Shown here: positions 9,322-18,838 of the stretch, piece by piece
Layout: every line of letters starts with the position of its first letter
Numbering within the stretch: the first letter of the stretch is position 1
Assembly: GCA_015272395.1 (NCBI GenBank)
Contig: JACYLQ010000036.1
Coordinates: 1-64,000, forward strand
Reading direction: 5' to 3'
Length of the DNA: 64,000 bases
Source: Calothrix sp. C42_A2020_038
Lineage (GTDB): Bacteria > Cyanobacteriota > Cyanobacteriia > Cyanobacteriales > Nostocaceae
Made by a program: the position numbers and the translations under genes
The notes under the pieces: model-generated
The model's input: the letters and a program-made list of their open reading frames with translations, nothing else
Databases searched by the model: none
What the model was told of the DNA's origin: nothing

Positions 9322-10377
9322 ATGCAAGAATCTACAGTTATTTGGTCTTCTTTACTACAACAAATACTCGACCATGAATCATTATCGCGCGCGCAAGCAG
9401 TTGAGTTGATGCAAGGTTGGCTGAATGAAGCTATACCACCAGAATTATCAGGAGCCATATTAATCGGACTTCAAGCCAAGGGTGTTTGTTCTGAGGAGTT
9501 GGCAGGGATGGCACAGGTTTTGCAATCTTTGTGTGTTGGGGGAATTAGAGAAGAAACAAACGAATTAGCTTCTACTCCCCTAATTGATACTTGTGGGACT
9601 GGAGGTGATGGTGCCTCTACCTTTAATATTTCAACTGCGGTAGCATTTGTAGCAGCAGCAGCGGGTGTAAGAGTCGCCAAACATGGTAATCGTTCGGTAT
9701 CGAGTCGGGTCGGCAGTGCAGATGTACTGGAGCATTTAGGTGTAAATTTGAATGCACCAAGTGAAAAGGTGCAAGCAGCTGTTAAAGAAGTGGGAATTAG
9801 TTTTTTATTTGCCCCTGGTTGGCATCCAGCGATGAAAGCAGTGGCAGGACTACGAAAAAGTTTAAAGGTAAGGACGGTATTCAATTTACTCGGTCCATTA
9901 GTAAACCCAATGCGTCCGACTGGTCAGGTAATGGGAGTGTATGACCCGAAATTGCTAGACACTATAGCTAAAGCGATGTTGCAATTGGGTACAGATAAAG
10001 CAATTGTGTTACATGGACGCGAACGACTCGACGAAGCGTCTTTGGGAGATTTAACTGATCTAGCAGTTCTTTGTGATGGTCAAATAGAGATGGCGGTACT
10101 AGACCCAGAATCTCTGGGCTTAACTCCAGCACCTGTTACAGAACTCCAAGGTGGAGATGTGGAAGAAAATGCTGATATTTTAAAAGCTGTATTGCAGGGT
10201 AAAGGAACATTAGCACAAACTGATGTCGTAGCCTTGAATGCAGGATTAGCGCTAGAAGTTGGTAATGCTGTTCCTTGGAACTCACATGAACAAGGAGTTC
10301 GGCTTGCAAAAGAGATTTTGGCTAGTGGTGCAGCTTGGGATAAATTGGAATGCTTGGTTGAGTTTCTTGAGTCTTAA
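9322..10377 (+). CDS. trpD: Anthranilate phosphoribosyltransferase
   Basis: TrpD (351 residues) transfers phosphoribosyl from PRPP to anthranilate, the second step of tryptophan synthesis. The glycine-rich PRPP loop [17 protein letters not shown], the KHGNRSVSS motif, the GWHPAM stretch and the DEAS/LGD magnesium-binding region are all present. Length is normal and ATG 9322 fits the family. No other trp gene is adjacent, as is usual for the scattered trp genes of cyanobacteria. Its last 56 bases overlap the 3' end of the convergent lipoprotein gene, so read-through transcripts of the two would be antisense to each other. Confidence 0.97.
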   Translation: MQESTVIWSSLLQQILDHESLSRAQAVELMQGWLNEAIPPELSGAILIGLQAKGVCSEELAGMAQVLQSLCVGGIREETNELASTPLIDTCGTGGDGASTFNISTAVAFVAAAAGVRVAKHGNRSVSSRVGSADVLEHLGVNLNAPSEKVQAAVKEVGISFLFAPGWHPAMKAVAGLRKSLKVRTVFNLLGPLVNPMRPTGQVMGVYDPKLLDTIAKAMLQLGTDKAIVLHGRERLDEASLGDLTDLAVLCDGQIEMAVLDPESLGLTPAPVTELQGGDVEENADILKAVLQGKGTLAQTDVVALNAGLALEVGNAVPWNSHEQGVRLAKEILASGAAWDKLECLVEFLES

Positions 10378-11365
10378 CAGGAACATGAGGACGGAATTCG
10401 ACGATATCGCGTTTGATGGTGATATCGTAGTTTCCGAAAAAGTCATGTCCTAAAAGTCCAGTTTCAAGTTCTTCCCCTGCGATCGCTACAGGAATTTGGC
10501 TGACTTTGACTTCTCCAACTTCCATTGAGTTTACATAACCAATGGGAAAAGTAACAGCTTTGGAACTGGCAGTATTGGCTTTTGCTTTACCTACAGGTAT
10601 AACCGAGAGGGCTTCTGCCATTTTTGGAGTAATAACAGTACCACTGGCGCCTGTATCAACTATCATTTCAAAAAATTGGTTGCTGTTGAATTTGACCTCG
10701 ATAACAGGTGTACCTCCGATCCTGCGCTTGATTGGAACTGTAATTACCTCTTCCTGAATTTGTTTGTTGATAACAACAGATTCAGGTTCAAAGATATTGG
10801 TCTTGGGTTCCTCAATTTGAGGCTGTTTCTTAGGTTCGCGTGCAAAAACGGGAGCGATAATTTTGGATGATTTAGGAGAAACTACTGTTTGAGGTGTAGT
10901 CACAATTTCAGGAACAACTACTATAACTTGAGTTGCTTGAGGTTGTGGAGTTGGTTTAACTTGAGAGGGAACAGCTTTAATTTGTGCTTGTTTGAGTCTT
11001 TGCTGGTACTCAGCAATTTTATTTTGTGCAATTGAATAATAGGGGCTATCACGCTGAACTTGTTTCATCAGAGCAATTGCATCTTGATATTGCCCTGCTA
11101 CTAGAGTCCAATCCGCAGAAGATTGAGCAGATTGACTTATACTAAATGCACCAGCTGCTTTATCCAAACCCAACTCAAATGTATTTGGTTGATTTGTACT
11201 TGCAGAGATCGACTCCGATGTTGAAGTTGCAGCAACCGTTTGATTGGAAGTCTCTGTCTGAACAGACATTGAAGTAGGTTGCCTTTCTGTTTTGGTTTGA
11301 TGTTTGTCACAACTAGTAGTCAGAACTGCTAGCGTAACTAATATCAGATAGCACGAGTTACGCAT
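10322..11365 (-). CDS. Retropepsin-like aspartyl protease lipoprotein
   Basis: A 347-residue protein. The N-terminus is a lipoprotein signal (hydrophobic stretch then LTTSC, with C19 as the lipidated cysteine). A polar linker and a TPR-like helical pair (about 70-115, [19 protein letters not shown]) follow, then a P/Q/V-rich spacer. Residues about 215-325 form a single-domain aspartyl protease: the catalytic motif [12 protein letters not shown] and the downstream [12 protein letters not shown], in the order expected for TIGR02281/gag-asp families. It should sit on the periplasmic side of a membrane and act as a dimer. Substrate is unknown. The gene end overlaps trpD by 56 bases. Confidence 0.88.
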   Translation of the reverse strand: MRNSCYLILVTLAVLTTSCDKHQTKTERQPTSMSVQTETSNQTVAATSTSESISASTNQPNTFELGLDKAAGAFSISQSAQSSADWTLVAGQYQDAIALMKQVQRDSPYYSIAQNKIAEYQQRLKQAQIKAVPSQVKPTPQPQATQVIVVVPEIVTTPQTVVSPKSSKIIAPVFAREPKKQPQIEEPKTNIFEPESVVINKQIQEEVITVPIKRRIGGTPVIEVKFNSNQFFEMIVDTGASGTVITPKMAEALSVIPVGKAKANTASSKAVTFPIGYVNSMEVGEVKVSQIPVAIAGEELETGLLGHDFFGNYDITIKRDIVEFRPHVPVKTQETQPSIPIYPKLHH

Positions 11366-11581
11366 CCGAGTAATTCGATTCCGCTTGATTACATGTCATT
11401 TTACCTGTGAGGATAGCTGAAATCTACTGCCGCTAGCCACTTTTCTCTAAAATATTTATTTTTTTATCAAACAAGCATGTTAATTTTTTGTTAACCGAAT
11501 AATAAATCAATAAATAAAGATAAATTTAACTAATAAATCTAGCGACTAATTCACTCGTGGCATAATTGACCATCGAAACCT

Positions 11582-11598
11582 TAACTCTCAAAGAGTTA
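11582..11598. promoter_or_regulatory. Inverted repeat upstream of carA
   Basis: TAACTCT (11582-11588) and AGAGTTA (11592-11598) form a perfect 7-bp palindrome with a 3-base spacer, 38 bases before the carA start codon. It could be an operator; no regulator is identified. Confidence 0.35.
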
Positions 11599-11636
11599 GA
11601 AAATCCTAACCTCACCCAATACTTATCTTGCAGCAT

Positions 11637-12803
11637 ATGGCATTGTCTGAAGCTATACCCGCTATACTTGTACTAGCAGATGGAACATCTTACCGTGGTT
11701 GCTCTTTTGGCGCCACAGGTACCACTATTGGAGAAGTAGTTTTTAATACTGGGATGACAGGATATCAGGAAGTCTTGACTGACCCTAGTTACTGTGGTCA
11801 AATCATAATTTTTACTTATCCAGAATTGGGAAATACGGGTGTAAATCCTCTTGATGAGGAATCTGAACGTCCACAGATACGAGGCGCCATTGCTCGTAAT
11901 ATTTGCCACCGTCCTAGTAACTGGCGTTCAACTCAATCGTTACCTGACTACCTGAAACAGCACCAAATACCAGGTATTTACGGTATAGATACTCGCGCCC
12001 TAACTCGTAAAATTCGTAATGTCGGAACAATGAATGGCGGTATCTCTACCTCCATCCTCGACCCAGCGGAATTGCTTGAACAAATTCAAGCGGCACCAAA
12101 CATGAAAGGCTTGAATCTTGTCCGCGAAGTGACAACACAAAGGGTATACGAATGGTCAGACCCAACTCAACCCAGTTGGGAATTTAATCCCAAATGTCAA
12201 ATCAATTCAGAGCCAACTTACACAGTTGTAGCTTTAGACTTTGGCGTAAAACGTAACATTCTCAGACGATTAGCTAGTTACGGTTGCCGTGTAATTGTTG
12301 TTCCTGCAAATACTAGTGCAGAAGAAATTCTAAAATACAACCCTGATGGAATCTTTCTTTCTAATGGTCCAGGAGATCCTGCAACCGTTTCTGATGGGAT
12401 TGAGACGACCAAGGCATTACTCAAAGCCGAAAAGCCGATATTTGGAATTTGTATGGGACACCAAATTTTAGGTCACGCTTTCGGAGCAGAAACTTTTAAG
12501 CTAAAATTTGGACATCGCGGTTTGAATCAACCTGCTGGTTTGACTCGTCAAGTTGAAATTACTAGCCAGAACCACAGTTTTGCCATTGACCCGGATTCGC
12601 TACCATCCTCAGTTGTGGAAGTAAGCCATCTCAATCTAAATGACCGTACAGTCGCTGGTGTTCGTCACAAGCAGTTGCCAATATTTTCAGTCCAGTATCA
12701 CCCCGAAGCCAGTCCCGGCCCACATGATGCTGATTACTTATTTGAGCAGTTTGTAGAAGCAATGCGGGTTTCTCGCAAATCACAAATCGCAAATTTTCGA
12801 TAA
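11637..12803 (+). CDS. carA: Carbamoyl-phosphate synthase small (glutaminase) subunit
   Basis: CarA (388 residues from ATG 11637) hydrolyses glutamine and channels ammonia to CarB for carbamoyl phosphate, the precursor of arginine and pyrimidines. The N-terminal CPSase domain ([15 protein letters not shown], then [17 protein letters not shown]) is followed by a class I glutamine amidotransferase with LSNGPGDP, the nucleophile cysteine in [10 protein letters not shown] and the His-Glu pair in [11 protein letters not shown]. All catalytic residues are present. A TTG three codons upstream is in frame but ATG 11637 matches the family start. carB is not adjacent. The next gene downstream encodes a STAS protein. 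Confidence 0.97.
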   Translation: MALSEAIPAILVLADGTSYRGCSFGATGTTIGEVVFNTGMTGYQEVLTDPSYCGQIIIFTYPELGNTGVNPLDEESERPQIRGAIARNICHRPSNWRSTQSLPDYLKQHQIPGIYGIDTRALTRKIRNVGTMNGGISTSILDPAELLEQIQAAPNMKGLNLVREVTTQRVYEWSDPTQPSWEFNPKCQINSEPTYTVVALDFGVKRNILRRLASYGCRVIVVPANTSAEEILKYNPDGIFLSNGPGDPATVSDGIETTKALLKAEKPIFGICMGHQILGHAFGAETFKLKFGHRGLNQPAGLTRQVEITSQNHSFAIDPDSLPSSVVEVSHLNLNDRTVAGVRHKQLPIFSVQYHPEASPGPHDADYLFEQFVEAMRVSRKSQIANFR

Positions 12804-12859
12804 AAGTGACGAAATAGTTGCTAGTTTAGCATAGACAGAATGAACCAAAAGCATGTATA

Positions 12860-13261
12860 ATGGAGCGTTCGCTTTCATATGAGGAGGGAATTATTGCTGA
12901 ACCACTAAATTTAACCGTTAGCCTGCGAGGCACTCGCGAAGTTCGGGATAACTGTCAGCTATTCCGTCTCACAGGCTTATTAGATGCCTTCTCCGAACCG
13001 ACATTCCGTAAGGTGATTGGAGGCAAAATAGATGATGGTCCTAAGAATATCATCTTAGACCTTTCACAAATCGATTTTGTTGATAGTTCCGGCTTAGGCG
13101 CCCTCGTACAACTTGCTAAACAAGCACAAAATAACGAAGGTACTTTCCAGATTGTCACAAATGCTCGTGTGACTCAAACAGTCAAACTGGTTCGTCTAGA
13201 AAAGTTTCTCGCTTTGCAACAAAGCGTTGATGCAGCTCTAGAAAATCTTAAGCAAGCTTGA
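12860..13261 (+). CDS. STAS-domain protein, anti-sigma factor antagonist type
   Basis: A 133-residue protein whose core from about residue 17 (LNLTVSLRGTREV) to the end is a STAS domain of the SpoIIAA type. The key DSSGLGALV loop holds the serine that is phosphorylated in family members. Such proteins act in partner-switching control of sigma factors or of other targets. The partner kinase or phosphatase is not in this window. The start is uncertain. ATG 12860 is the first in-frame start, but a strong GAGGAGGGA ribosome binding site lies inside the frame just before ATT codons at 12890-12893. The reading could therefore begin there with a rare start, or the motif is coincidental. A terminator hairpin follows. 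Confidence 0.9.
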   Translation: MERSLSYEEGIIAEPLNLTVSLRGTREVRDNCQLFRLTGLLDAFSEPTFRKVIGGKIDDGPKNIILDLSQIDFVDSSGLGALVQLAKQAQNNEGTFQIVTNARVTQTVKLVRLEKFLALQQSVDAALENLKQA

Positions 13262-13287
13262 TTACATGTAGTAGACAAGCTACAATT

Positions 13288-13335
13288 AGCTATCCGATAT
13301 CCCAAATCTGGATAGCTTTAATTTTTACCAATTTT
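13288..13335 (+). terminator. Rho-independent terminator after the STAS gene
   Basis: AGCTATCC (13288-13295) pairs with GGATAGCT (13310-13317), an 8-bp perfect stem, followed directly by the T-rich tract TTTAATTTTT. It lies 27 bases after the stop codon. Confidence 0.75.
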
Positions 13336-13520
13336 TAGATAAAATTAGCCCTCTAGAACACAATAATGCGCTAAAGTGTTATCTACAGATGGCTTGAATT
13401 GTGAAGCAAAGATTAAAAGTAGTATTTATGTAACCTTAACGATGTTCTATTGACCCGCATGGGAGATTGCGCTGCTTAGTTTTGACCTAAACCCAGTAAG
13501 CAAATAGCTATGTATAATCT

Positions 13521-14033
13521 GTGAGGAACGATGAATCTGTGAAATCAAAGGAGGAAAAGCAATTTGAAGCAATCAAGGAGTTAGATCAGCATCTTCCTTG
13601 TAATCAAAGCCAGAGAACAGCAGTTTTGAAATTGCCTTATCGAGCGTCTTTGAATGAACTTCAAAAACTTTCCCCTACTGCTTTAGCTTACTTGGGTGAT
13701 GCAGTGTACGAACTGTACATCAGAATGTACTATCTCCTGCCGCCGCAGCGACTAAATAGTTACCATCGCTCGGTTGTTGAACAAGTACGCGCGGAAATGC
13801 AAGCGAACCATTTGCAGGCACTTGCACCACATTTGACTGAGATCGAATTAGAAATCGTCCGTCGGGGTCGCAATGCAGCCACCAGGCGACCAAAACGAGT
13901 TCCAGCCGAAACATATCAACAAGCAACAAGCTTAGAGACTTTAATAGGTTACTTGTATCTAACTGACGAAGCGCGTTTAATCGAACTCCTGCACAAACTA
14001 AATCTCAAATCAGATCTCGGATTAAATCATTAA
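13521..14033 (+). CDS. mrnC: Mini-ribonuclease III
   Basis: A 170-residue protein with an RNase III catalytic domain and no double-stranded-RNA-binding domain. The motif LAYLGDAVYELYIR holds the metal-binding aspartate, and the second acidic region is LETLIGYLYL. Mini-III enzymes mature 23S rRNA ends. The frame opens with GTG 13521 (a second GTG at 13539 is possible) and no in-frame ATG precedes the conserved domain, so a GTG start is likely. It is followed 131 bases later by rlmB, another 23S rRNA gene, on the same strand. This pairing supports an rRNA-maturation role. Confidence 0.9.
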   Translation: MRNDESVKSKEEKQFEAIKELDQHLPCNQSQRTAVLKLPYRASLNELQKLSPTALAYLGDAVYELYIRMYYLLPPQRLNSYHRSVVEQVRAEMQANHLQALAPHLTEIELEIVRRGRNAATRRPKRVPAETYQQATSLETLIGYLYLTDEARLIELLHKLNLKSDLGLNH

Positions 14034-14164
14034 ACTCAAAAGTCAGAAAAAGTAAGCCTTTTTGGAATTACTGTCTACCCGATTCTTAGAATTTGGGTGA
14101 TTCGTGATGATATGAATGCCTACCTAAACATGAAACCAGAGACTTACCACATTTACATTTAATC

Positions 14165-15340
14165 ATGGCTAACAAAACCAAAAAAATTAATACTCCTCGC
14201 GAACAGCAACGCGGACAATCTCTAAAAATCAAGGGTAAACGTGTTGTTGGACATTCAGTTGGAACTCCAAGAAAAGCTCAGGGCAATGGTAACGCTCCAA
14301 ACCCTCGCTCACAATCAAAGTTCTCGCTGCCAAATTTGCCTAAACGATTCGACAAAGACAAAGATACTAGTAGTGATGCTCCGCATCCCCGTCGAAACGT
14401 TAAGTTTTCTTCTCCTTCAGTTAAACAAGTTGAAGATATAGTTAAGCCGACTCGCCAAGGCATAAAAATAAAAGGTAAGCGTGTGGTTTCGCACTCAGTC
14501 GGCACGTCAAAACTTGCCAAAGATGACACGGAAATCAAAACAGATGATCACTCAGAGAGTAATGACATGATTTACGGGCGTCATCCCGTTCTGACGGCGT
14601 TAGAAAATCAGCGCCATCTCAACCGCATTTGGATTACCCCTCGCTTGCGTTATGACCCTCGTTTTCATTCTCTTATTCTTCAAGCGAAGGAAAATGGTAC
14701 AGTAATCGATGAAGTCGAACCAAGGCGCCTCGATCAGATTACTGAACAAGCAAACCACCAAGGTGTAGCGGCACAAGTTGCTCCCTACAGTTATGCTGAT
14801 TTGCATGAGTTGATCACCGAAGCCTTCAAAAAGAGCTATGCGCCAGTAATTGTAGTTGCAGATGGTATCACCGATCCCCATAACCTCGGTGCAATCATTC
14901 GTACAGCTGAAGCGATTGGTGCCCACGGATTGGTCATACCACAACGGCGTTGCGCTGGTATCACTTCCACAGTCATGAAAGTCGCTGCTGGTGCGCTAGA
15001 AAACTTTAGTGTCGCACGAGTTACTAACCTTAGCCGTGCGTTGGAAGACCTCAAAGCCGCAGGTTTTTGGATTTATGGCACTGCTGATAATGCAAGTGTT
15101 CCATTGCACTCAGTTGATTTTGGCAACCCTAAAGACGAAAAGAAACTTAGCCCTATCGTTATCGTGATTGGTTCTGAAGGCGAAGGATTAAGTTTGTTGA
15201 CGCAGCGCGCTTGTGATGTTATTGTTTCGATCCCATTAACTGGCAAGACTCCTAGCCTCAATGCATCTGTTGCAGCAGGCATGGCACTTTACGAAATTTA
15301 TCGTCAGCGTTGGGTAAATACTTTACATCCTGATAAGTAA
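14165..15340 (+). CDS. rlmB: 23S rRNA (guanosine-2'-O-)-methyltransferase RlmB, TrmH/SpoU family
   Basis: A 391-residue protein. Residues about 136-385 form a SpoU-type methyltransferase: an N-terminal substrate-binding part ([13 protein letters not shown]) and the trefoil-knot motifs [27 protein letters not shown] and [17 protein letters not shown]. The reaction is SAM-dependent 2'-O-methylation of a 23S rRNA guanosine. The first ~130 residues are an unusual basic, Ser/Pro-rich extension in which a module of the form [13 protein letters not shown] appears twice (about residues 21-35 and 101-115), a probable internal duplication. It may be an RNA-binding tail. It lies downstream of mini-RNase III. 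Confidence 0.95.
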   Translation: MANKTKKINTPREQQRGQSLKIKGKRVVGHSVGTPRKAQGNGNAPNPRSQSKFSLPNLPKRFDKDKDTSSDAPHPRRNVKFSSPSVKQVEDIVKPTRQGIKIKGKRVVSHSVGTSKLAKDDTEIKTDDHSESNDMIYGRHPVLTALENQRHLNRIWITPRLRYDPRFHSLILQAKENGTVIDEVEPRRLDQITEQANHQGVAAQVAPYSYADLHELITEAFKKSYAPVIVVADGITDPHNLGAIIRTAEAIGAHGLVIPQRRCAGITSTVMKVAAGALENFSVARVTNLSRALEDLKAAGFWIYGTADNASVPLHSVDFGNPKDEKKLSPIVIVIGSEGEGLSLLTQRACDVIVSIPLTGKTPSLNASVAAGMALYEIYRQRWVNTLHPDK

Positions 15341-15449
15341 GCGACAATTTCTTGGAAAAAGTTAGGGTAAAAGAGTATAAAGAAATGTAAATGCACTTTT
15401 TTCAACGTACCTTTTACACACAGTTCAAAACATCTACTTGGTGAAAGCC

Positions 15450-15752
15450 ATGACAAGCGTTTGGAATAACTTCAAAGAATTGTTGATCAACGTATATCAG
15501 AACTTCGGGATGGCGTGGTGGGTTGAGGTTAAAACTCAAAACCCACGTTGTACCTATTATTTCGGACCGTTCTTAACTTCAACAGAAGCTAGTGCCTCTC
15601 AGAAAGGTTATGTTGATGACCTTGAGCAAGAAGGCGCCTCCGGTATATCTGTTACAGTCAAGCGCTGTAAACCAGGTGTTTTGACAATCGCAGAAGACCT
15701 GGGGGAATGGATTGACCGTAAAGTCCAGCCTATCTTTAGCGGTCAAATGTAA
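15450..15752 (+). CDS. DUF1816 domain protein
   Basis: A 100-residue protein with the pattern AWWVEVKTQNPRCTYYFGPF and a C-terminal RCKPGVLTIAEDLGEW, the hallmark of DUF1816. The family is short, mostly cyanobacterial and distantly similar to CpcD-like linker domains of phycobilisomes; its role is unknown. ATG 15450 is preferred; TTG 15438 and GTG 15441 are in frame upstream. It follows rlmB by about 110 bases on the same strand. Two palindromic repeats (15773-15790 and 15822-15850) lie just after its end and may serve as a terminator. Confidence 0.9.
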   Translation: MTSVWNNFKELLINVYQNFGMAWWVEVKTQNPRCTYYFGPFLTSTEASASQKGYVDDLEQEGASGISVTVKRCKPGVLTIAEDLGEWIDRKVQPIFSGQM

Positions 15753-15772
15753 TTCAAGGCGCCTTTTGTAAA

Positions 15773-15790
15773 ACAGGCATCCCTGCCTGT
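15773..15790. repeat. Palindromic repeat ACAGGC-ATCCCT-GCCTGT
   Basis: Perfect 6-bp stem of the same family as 5137-5154, directly downstream of the DUF1816 gene. Confidence 0.65.
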
Positions 15791-15821
15791 TCAATATCAT
15801 GTCTTGTTGATTGCCCACAAA

Positions 15822-15850
15822 GTAGAGACGCGATTGAATCGCGTCTCTAC
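15822..15850. repeat. Palindromic repeat GTAGAGACGCGAT..ATCGCGTCTCTAC
   Basis: A 13-bp nearly perfect inverted repeat with a 3-base centre. The family recurs at 20330-20358, 23745-23772 and 36313-36340, with degraded or half copies at 45832 and 60527. All are intergenic. Confidence 0.85.
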
Positions 15851-15917
15851 GACTATTTGATTGCATTTCCATTTTTCCAAAGCTTCATCAAGCTAAACAC
15901 AATCAACGTAAGAAAAG

Positions 15918-16295
15918 TTATTTTGCAACACTATCACCTGATTTTGAGGGCCATCTAACAGTCAAAATTGTGCAGTCAGACTCAGCTACCCAGTTATGGG
16001 AAACTCCTGGGCGCCAAAGAACATAATCACCTTCATCAGATAGTACAATGTTTCTGTCTTCAAATTCTAGGCGAAATCGCCCACTAATCAAAATCGAAAG
16101 CGTTGTGGCTTGATGATTTACAGCCCATTGAGTTCTACTATCACCAGACGAATGTACAGCCCATTTCACTTCAAGTTCTTCGGTGTGGCGTGCGTCTTCA
16201 AGAGGGTCAATGAAGTGACCAATAAACCAGCCCCTACGACTTGCACCTTCTTGTTTAGCGTTACCAAAAACAACTTGATTATGACTTGATTGCAT
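15918..16295 (-). CDS. Cupin-domain protein
   Basis: A 125-residue single-domain protein. The beta-rich core includes KWAVHSSGDSRTQWAVNHQATTLSILISG and the cupin-2-like end EGDYVLWRPGVSHNWVAESDCTILTVRWPS, so it is most likely a small cupin. Only one clear histidine (GVSHNW) of the usual metal set is visible next to H in VNHQATT, so metal binding and activity are uncertain. It could be a sugar- or signal-binding protein rather than an enzyme. ATG 16295 is the only good start. It is on the minus strand together with the membrane protein upstream (16388-17098). Confidence 0.75.
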   Translation of the reverse strand: MQSSHNQVVFGNAKQEGASRRGWFIGHFIDPLEDARHTEELEVKWAVHSSGDSRTQWAVNHQATTLSILISGRFRLEFEDRNIVLSDEGDYVLWRPGVSHNWVAESDCTILTVRWPSKSGDSVAK

Positions 16296-16344
16296 CGCTA
16301 TAGTTCAGTATTTAGGTTCTGGTATTCGTGACATCTCCTAAAGG

Positions 16345-16378
16345 TCAAAGGGCAGAGTTTTTATTCCTTGCCCTTTGA
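16345..16378. terminator. Inverted repeat between two minus-strand genes
   Basis: TCAAAGGGCA (16345-16354) and TGCCCTTTGA (16369-16378) form a perfect 10-bp stem, 10 bases past the stop codon of the 16388-17098 gene. It lacks a clear T-tract, so it may be a terminator or a dispersed repeat; TCAAAGGGCAAGGATG recurs near 25543. Confidence 0.5.
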
Positions 16379-16387
16379 TGTTCAAGA

Positions 16388-17098
16388 TTATTTTGCGGAT
16401 ACAGTTGCTTCAGGATTAACTGTTTCTGTCTGACTATAACGTTGAGTCAAACCAAGAACTGACTGCGCTGTTGGTAAAGCAGATGTTGCAGTTTGCACAG
16501 ACGCAACAGGAGTAGTAATAACCTGATAAGCAACGGAAGACATTGGAGCTACAAGAGGTTTTGTTGCAGGTCGTTTTGGTAAAACTGGTTGTTCTACAAC
16601 TGAAGCTGTTGTTACAGTCTCTTTCGTTGGTTGTTTTCTGATTGGAATTTCTTCTAAAACAGGTTGTTCTGAAACAGAGATTTCCTTTATTTCTTCCTTC
16701 ACAACTTCATTTCGCACCAGGGATGCTACATAGTCTCGGTCTAAAAACCAATTGAGGGAAGAAAGCATTGGACTTGTGGGTGCTACCTTGAGTTCACTGA
16801 TTTGAGCATCTTTATACAGTATTTCGGTTTGAAGTTGAGATACTCGCTTTTCTAATTTAGATGACTCTTTTGCAGACTGATGCCAAGCTAGTACCGATGC
16901 AGTTGCGACTGTCACCCCTAACGTTAACAAAGCTCCGATTTGAGGAGTGAGAATATCTCTGAGTTGACCATCAAAGACTTGTCGATTTTCCAGTTGGATC
17001 TGTACTGGCTTAGAACCTTGTGTAATTAATAAGGCACCGAAACCAGCTAGCAATGTACCTGAAATTACAACGGTTGGCAAGAATATTTTTTTGAGCAT
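16388..17098 (-). CDS. Two-helix membrane protein with coiled coil, unknown function
   Basis: Family not recognised. From ATG 17098 the protein (236 residues) starts MLKKIFLPTVVISGTLLAGFG, a first transmembrane helix. A short polar loop and a second helix (IGALLTLGVTVATASVLAW) follow, then a coiled coil (about 75-105, ESSKLEKRVSQLQTEIL). The C-terminal half is low-complexity, rich in V, T, P, Q and S, and probably disordered. The frame extends upstream to TTG 17167 without a good ribosome binding site. The layout resembles small membrane-anchored scaffold proteins. The neighbouring cupin gene is 93 bases downstream on the same strand. Confidence 0.65.
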   Translation of the reverse strand: MLKKIFLPTVVISGTLLAGFGALLITQGSKPVQIQLENRQVFDGQLRDILTPQIGALLTLGVTVATASVLAWHQSAKESSKLEKRVSQLQTEILYKDAQISELKVAPTSPMLSSLNWFLDRDYVASLVRNEVVKEEIKEISVSEQPVLEEIPIRKQPTKETVTTASVVEQPVLPKRPATKPLVAPMSSVAYQVITTPVASVQTATSALPTAQSVLGLTQRYSQTETVNPEATVSAK

Positions 17099-17514
17099 AC
17101 GAAAACCTACTGGTATCCAGTTTACGTTCTGAAATAGCGACTCTTTCAACTGCACCCTCGCAGACAAGTCATTAAATGCCTCAGTATTCCTAATTTACGG
17201 AACTACTGAACCTAGATAAGTAACTTTTGCTTACTTATACTCTTAAAAGTAATAACTAATTGAAGCATTAACTGTATAAATTTGGTAAATTTATTAAAGT
17301 TTTCGTAAATTTTTTACATTGATAGTGTTACTTCTACAAATAAATACTTAGGTACTTCTACTAAAGTTAACAATTTTGTAGCAAATAATACGTATAGCGT
17401 TTCCGATTCTAATTAAGTAGATTACGGCGGGCAAGAATGCCCACCCCACAAGAAATATACTGAATTATTCCACGCTTCATGTAGACTCGGAACTGCTATA
17501 CGTAGCACTCAAGA
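17099..17514. other. Gene-free stretch with a second MITE-like family
   Basis: No coding sequence supported. It contains the inverted-repeat element at 17389-17504; the rest is AT-rich upstream sequence of the membrane-protein gene. Confidence 0.6.
17389..17504. mobile_element. MITE-like element, TIR TACGTATAGC..TTCCGA
   Basis: TACGTATAGCGTTTCCGA (17389-17406) matches the reverse complement of 17487-17504 at 16 of 18 positions. The interior carries a palindrome GGGCAAGAATGCCC (17429-17442) followed by CCCCACAAG, the same unit found at 5137, 25515 and 60972. At 60919 a similar end (TATAGCGGTTCTGAGTC) is again followed by the CTTGTGGGGCGGGCATCC unit, so this looks like a dispersed family. Confidence 0.65.
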
Positions 17515-18108
17515 TTATTTGTTTGTATCAAAACGACAATAAATTCCCTGTTCACGCTGCATGAGCTGATAACCGACTAATTCACGTCGTAAAGTCGCAC
17601 AATCTGGATGGTAACGTTTGATAATCTCATTAACAGTACGTTCAGGATATTTAATTCCGACTTCAAACTTTTCTACCAACCATTTGAGAATAACCAGTCG
17701 CTTCTTTCGACTAGCAGGAATTTCTTTCAAACGTTGCACAGCTTCAGAGTTCTGGAAATCTCCTTCAATATAGGTTTTTAATACTTTATTTTCCCACGCT
17801 TGTGTACTAACATCCTCAACCAAAGAAGCCATTTTTTCTGGTGTAAAAATTTCTGTACTCAAGTTTTGTAATACTTCACTATCTAATTGATACAAATGAG
17901 CATTTCCTTCCGGACGCATACTAACTAAATTTAACTCTTTTAATCTCGCTAGATGGTGAGATACCGTTGGTTCTTTTAATTGCAGCAATGCAGCTAACTC
18001 CTCTACACTACATTCTTGAGAAGCTAAAATTCCTAAAATTTTTAACCTACTTTCATCTGCTAAAGCTTTAAAAAAGCGCAGCAAAATTTTAAATTGCTCA
18101 TTCTTCAT
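17515..18108 (-). CDS. ArsR-family regulator with C-terminal DUF2087
   Basis: A 197-residue protein. Residues 1-90 form an ArsR-type winged helix (FKALADESRLKILGILA, then EPTVSHHLARLKELNLV), the recognition helix being around TVSHHLARL. The C-terminal part (about 125-195, SRKKRLVILKWLVEKFEVGIKYPERTVNEII) matches DUF2087, a small helical domain often fused to such regulators. The usual ArsR metal-binding cysteines are not evident (only ECSVEEL in the alpha-3 region and one near the C-terminus), so the signal may not be a metal. No obvious target gene is adjacent. ATG 18108 is a clear start. Confidence 0.88.
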   Translation of the reverse strand: MKNEQFKILLRFFKALADESRLKILGILASQECSVEELAALLQLKEPTVSHHLARLKELNLVSMRPEGNAHLYQLDSEVLQNLSTEIFTPEKMASLVEDVSTQAWENKVLKTYIEGDFQNSEAVQRLKEIPASRKKRLVILKWLVEKFEVGIKYPERTVNEIIKRYHPDCATLRRELVGYQLMQREQGIYCRFDTNK

Positions 18109-18389
18109 ATTTTGGTATAATTGATTCGATACTCATCTAATTAGAGATGAATCTAATTACTGTGCTGCCCTCCTTTAACACAGCATTCCATTTGTGGATT
18201 TTTATATTTTTTACAATCAATTTTTAATTTTGTAGTCTTTTGCCAAGGAAAATTAAGTTTCTTAAGTAGTTCTTTACATTTTTACATTTGAAGCTGCTGC
18301 GAACCTAAAAATCCTTATTTTGACTAATTACGATATCCGTCTAAATATATAAGTAATTTTTAATCAAATCATTAGAAAATTTAAAGTCA

Positions 18390-18773
18390 ATGAACCGAGG
18401 TAGATTAAAAACTGTGGCTAAAAAACGCGAGATAGAACGTAAACTAGCGGCTCATCGTAAATCTTTGCATGGTCAATTAGTCAACCAAACTTTAATTCTC
18501 GGTAAACATATCAAAACCGAGAAAGTATCTGTTAAAGCTTGGCAGAAAAATTATGGTAAATCCATAGGGTTTAAATCACCCGCGTCTTTTCAATCCGAAC
18601 TAGTACGCAAGGCTGAGAGTGCTGGCGGTATAGTTTTAATGTTTTCGACTCGTAAAACCGCACTATCTCAAACTTGTTTGTGCGGTAATAAACAGAGAAA
18701 ATCATTATCTCAACGTGTTCATCATTGCTCCGTTTGTGGATTAAATATGCAACGTGATATTTTGTCTGCTTAA
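18390..18773 (+). pseudogene. tnpB: tnpB (IS200/IS605 OrfB) remnant
   Basis: 127 residues corresponding to the C-terminal third of a TnpB RNA-guided nuclease. It contains the helical KREIERKLAAHRKSLHGQLVN segment, the RuvC-II glutamate context IKTEKVSVKAWQKN, the zinc-finger cysteines (TCLCG and HHCSVCG) and the RuvC-III aspartate in QRDILSA. The N-terminal domain and RuvC-I aspartate are missing and the frame stops right after RDILSA, where intact relatives continue. No tnpA is present. It is a decayed insertion and not an active nuclease. The right end follows at 18839-18893. Confidence 0.88.
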
Positions 18774-18838
18774 TGGCAGTGGGATAGAGTGGGTGTCAAT
18801 CCAATAGCTCGTAAGAAGTCGGAACCATTTAGGGTAAA

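Noticed and set aside
9471-9884. 137-codon antisense frame in trpD
   Set aside because: trpD is fully conserved in the other strand; the antisense product has no recognisable features.
10479-10486. HIP1 site GCGATCGC
   Set aside because: A single occurrence, no evidence for HIP1 over-representation here.
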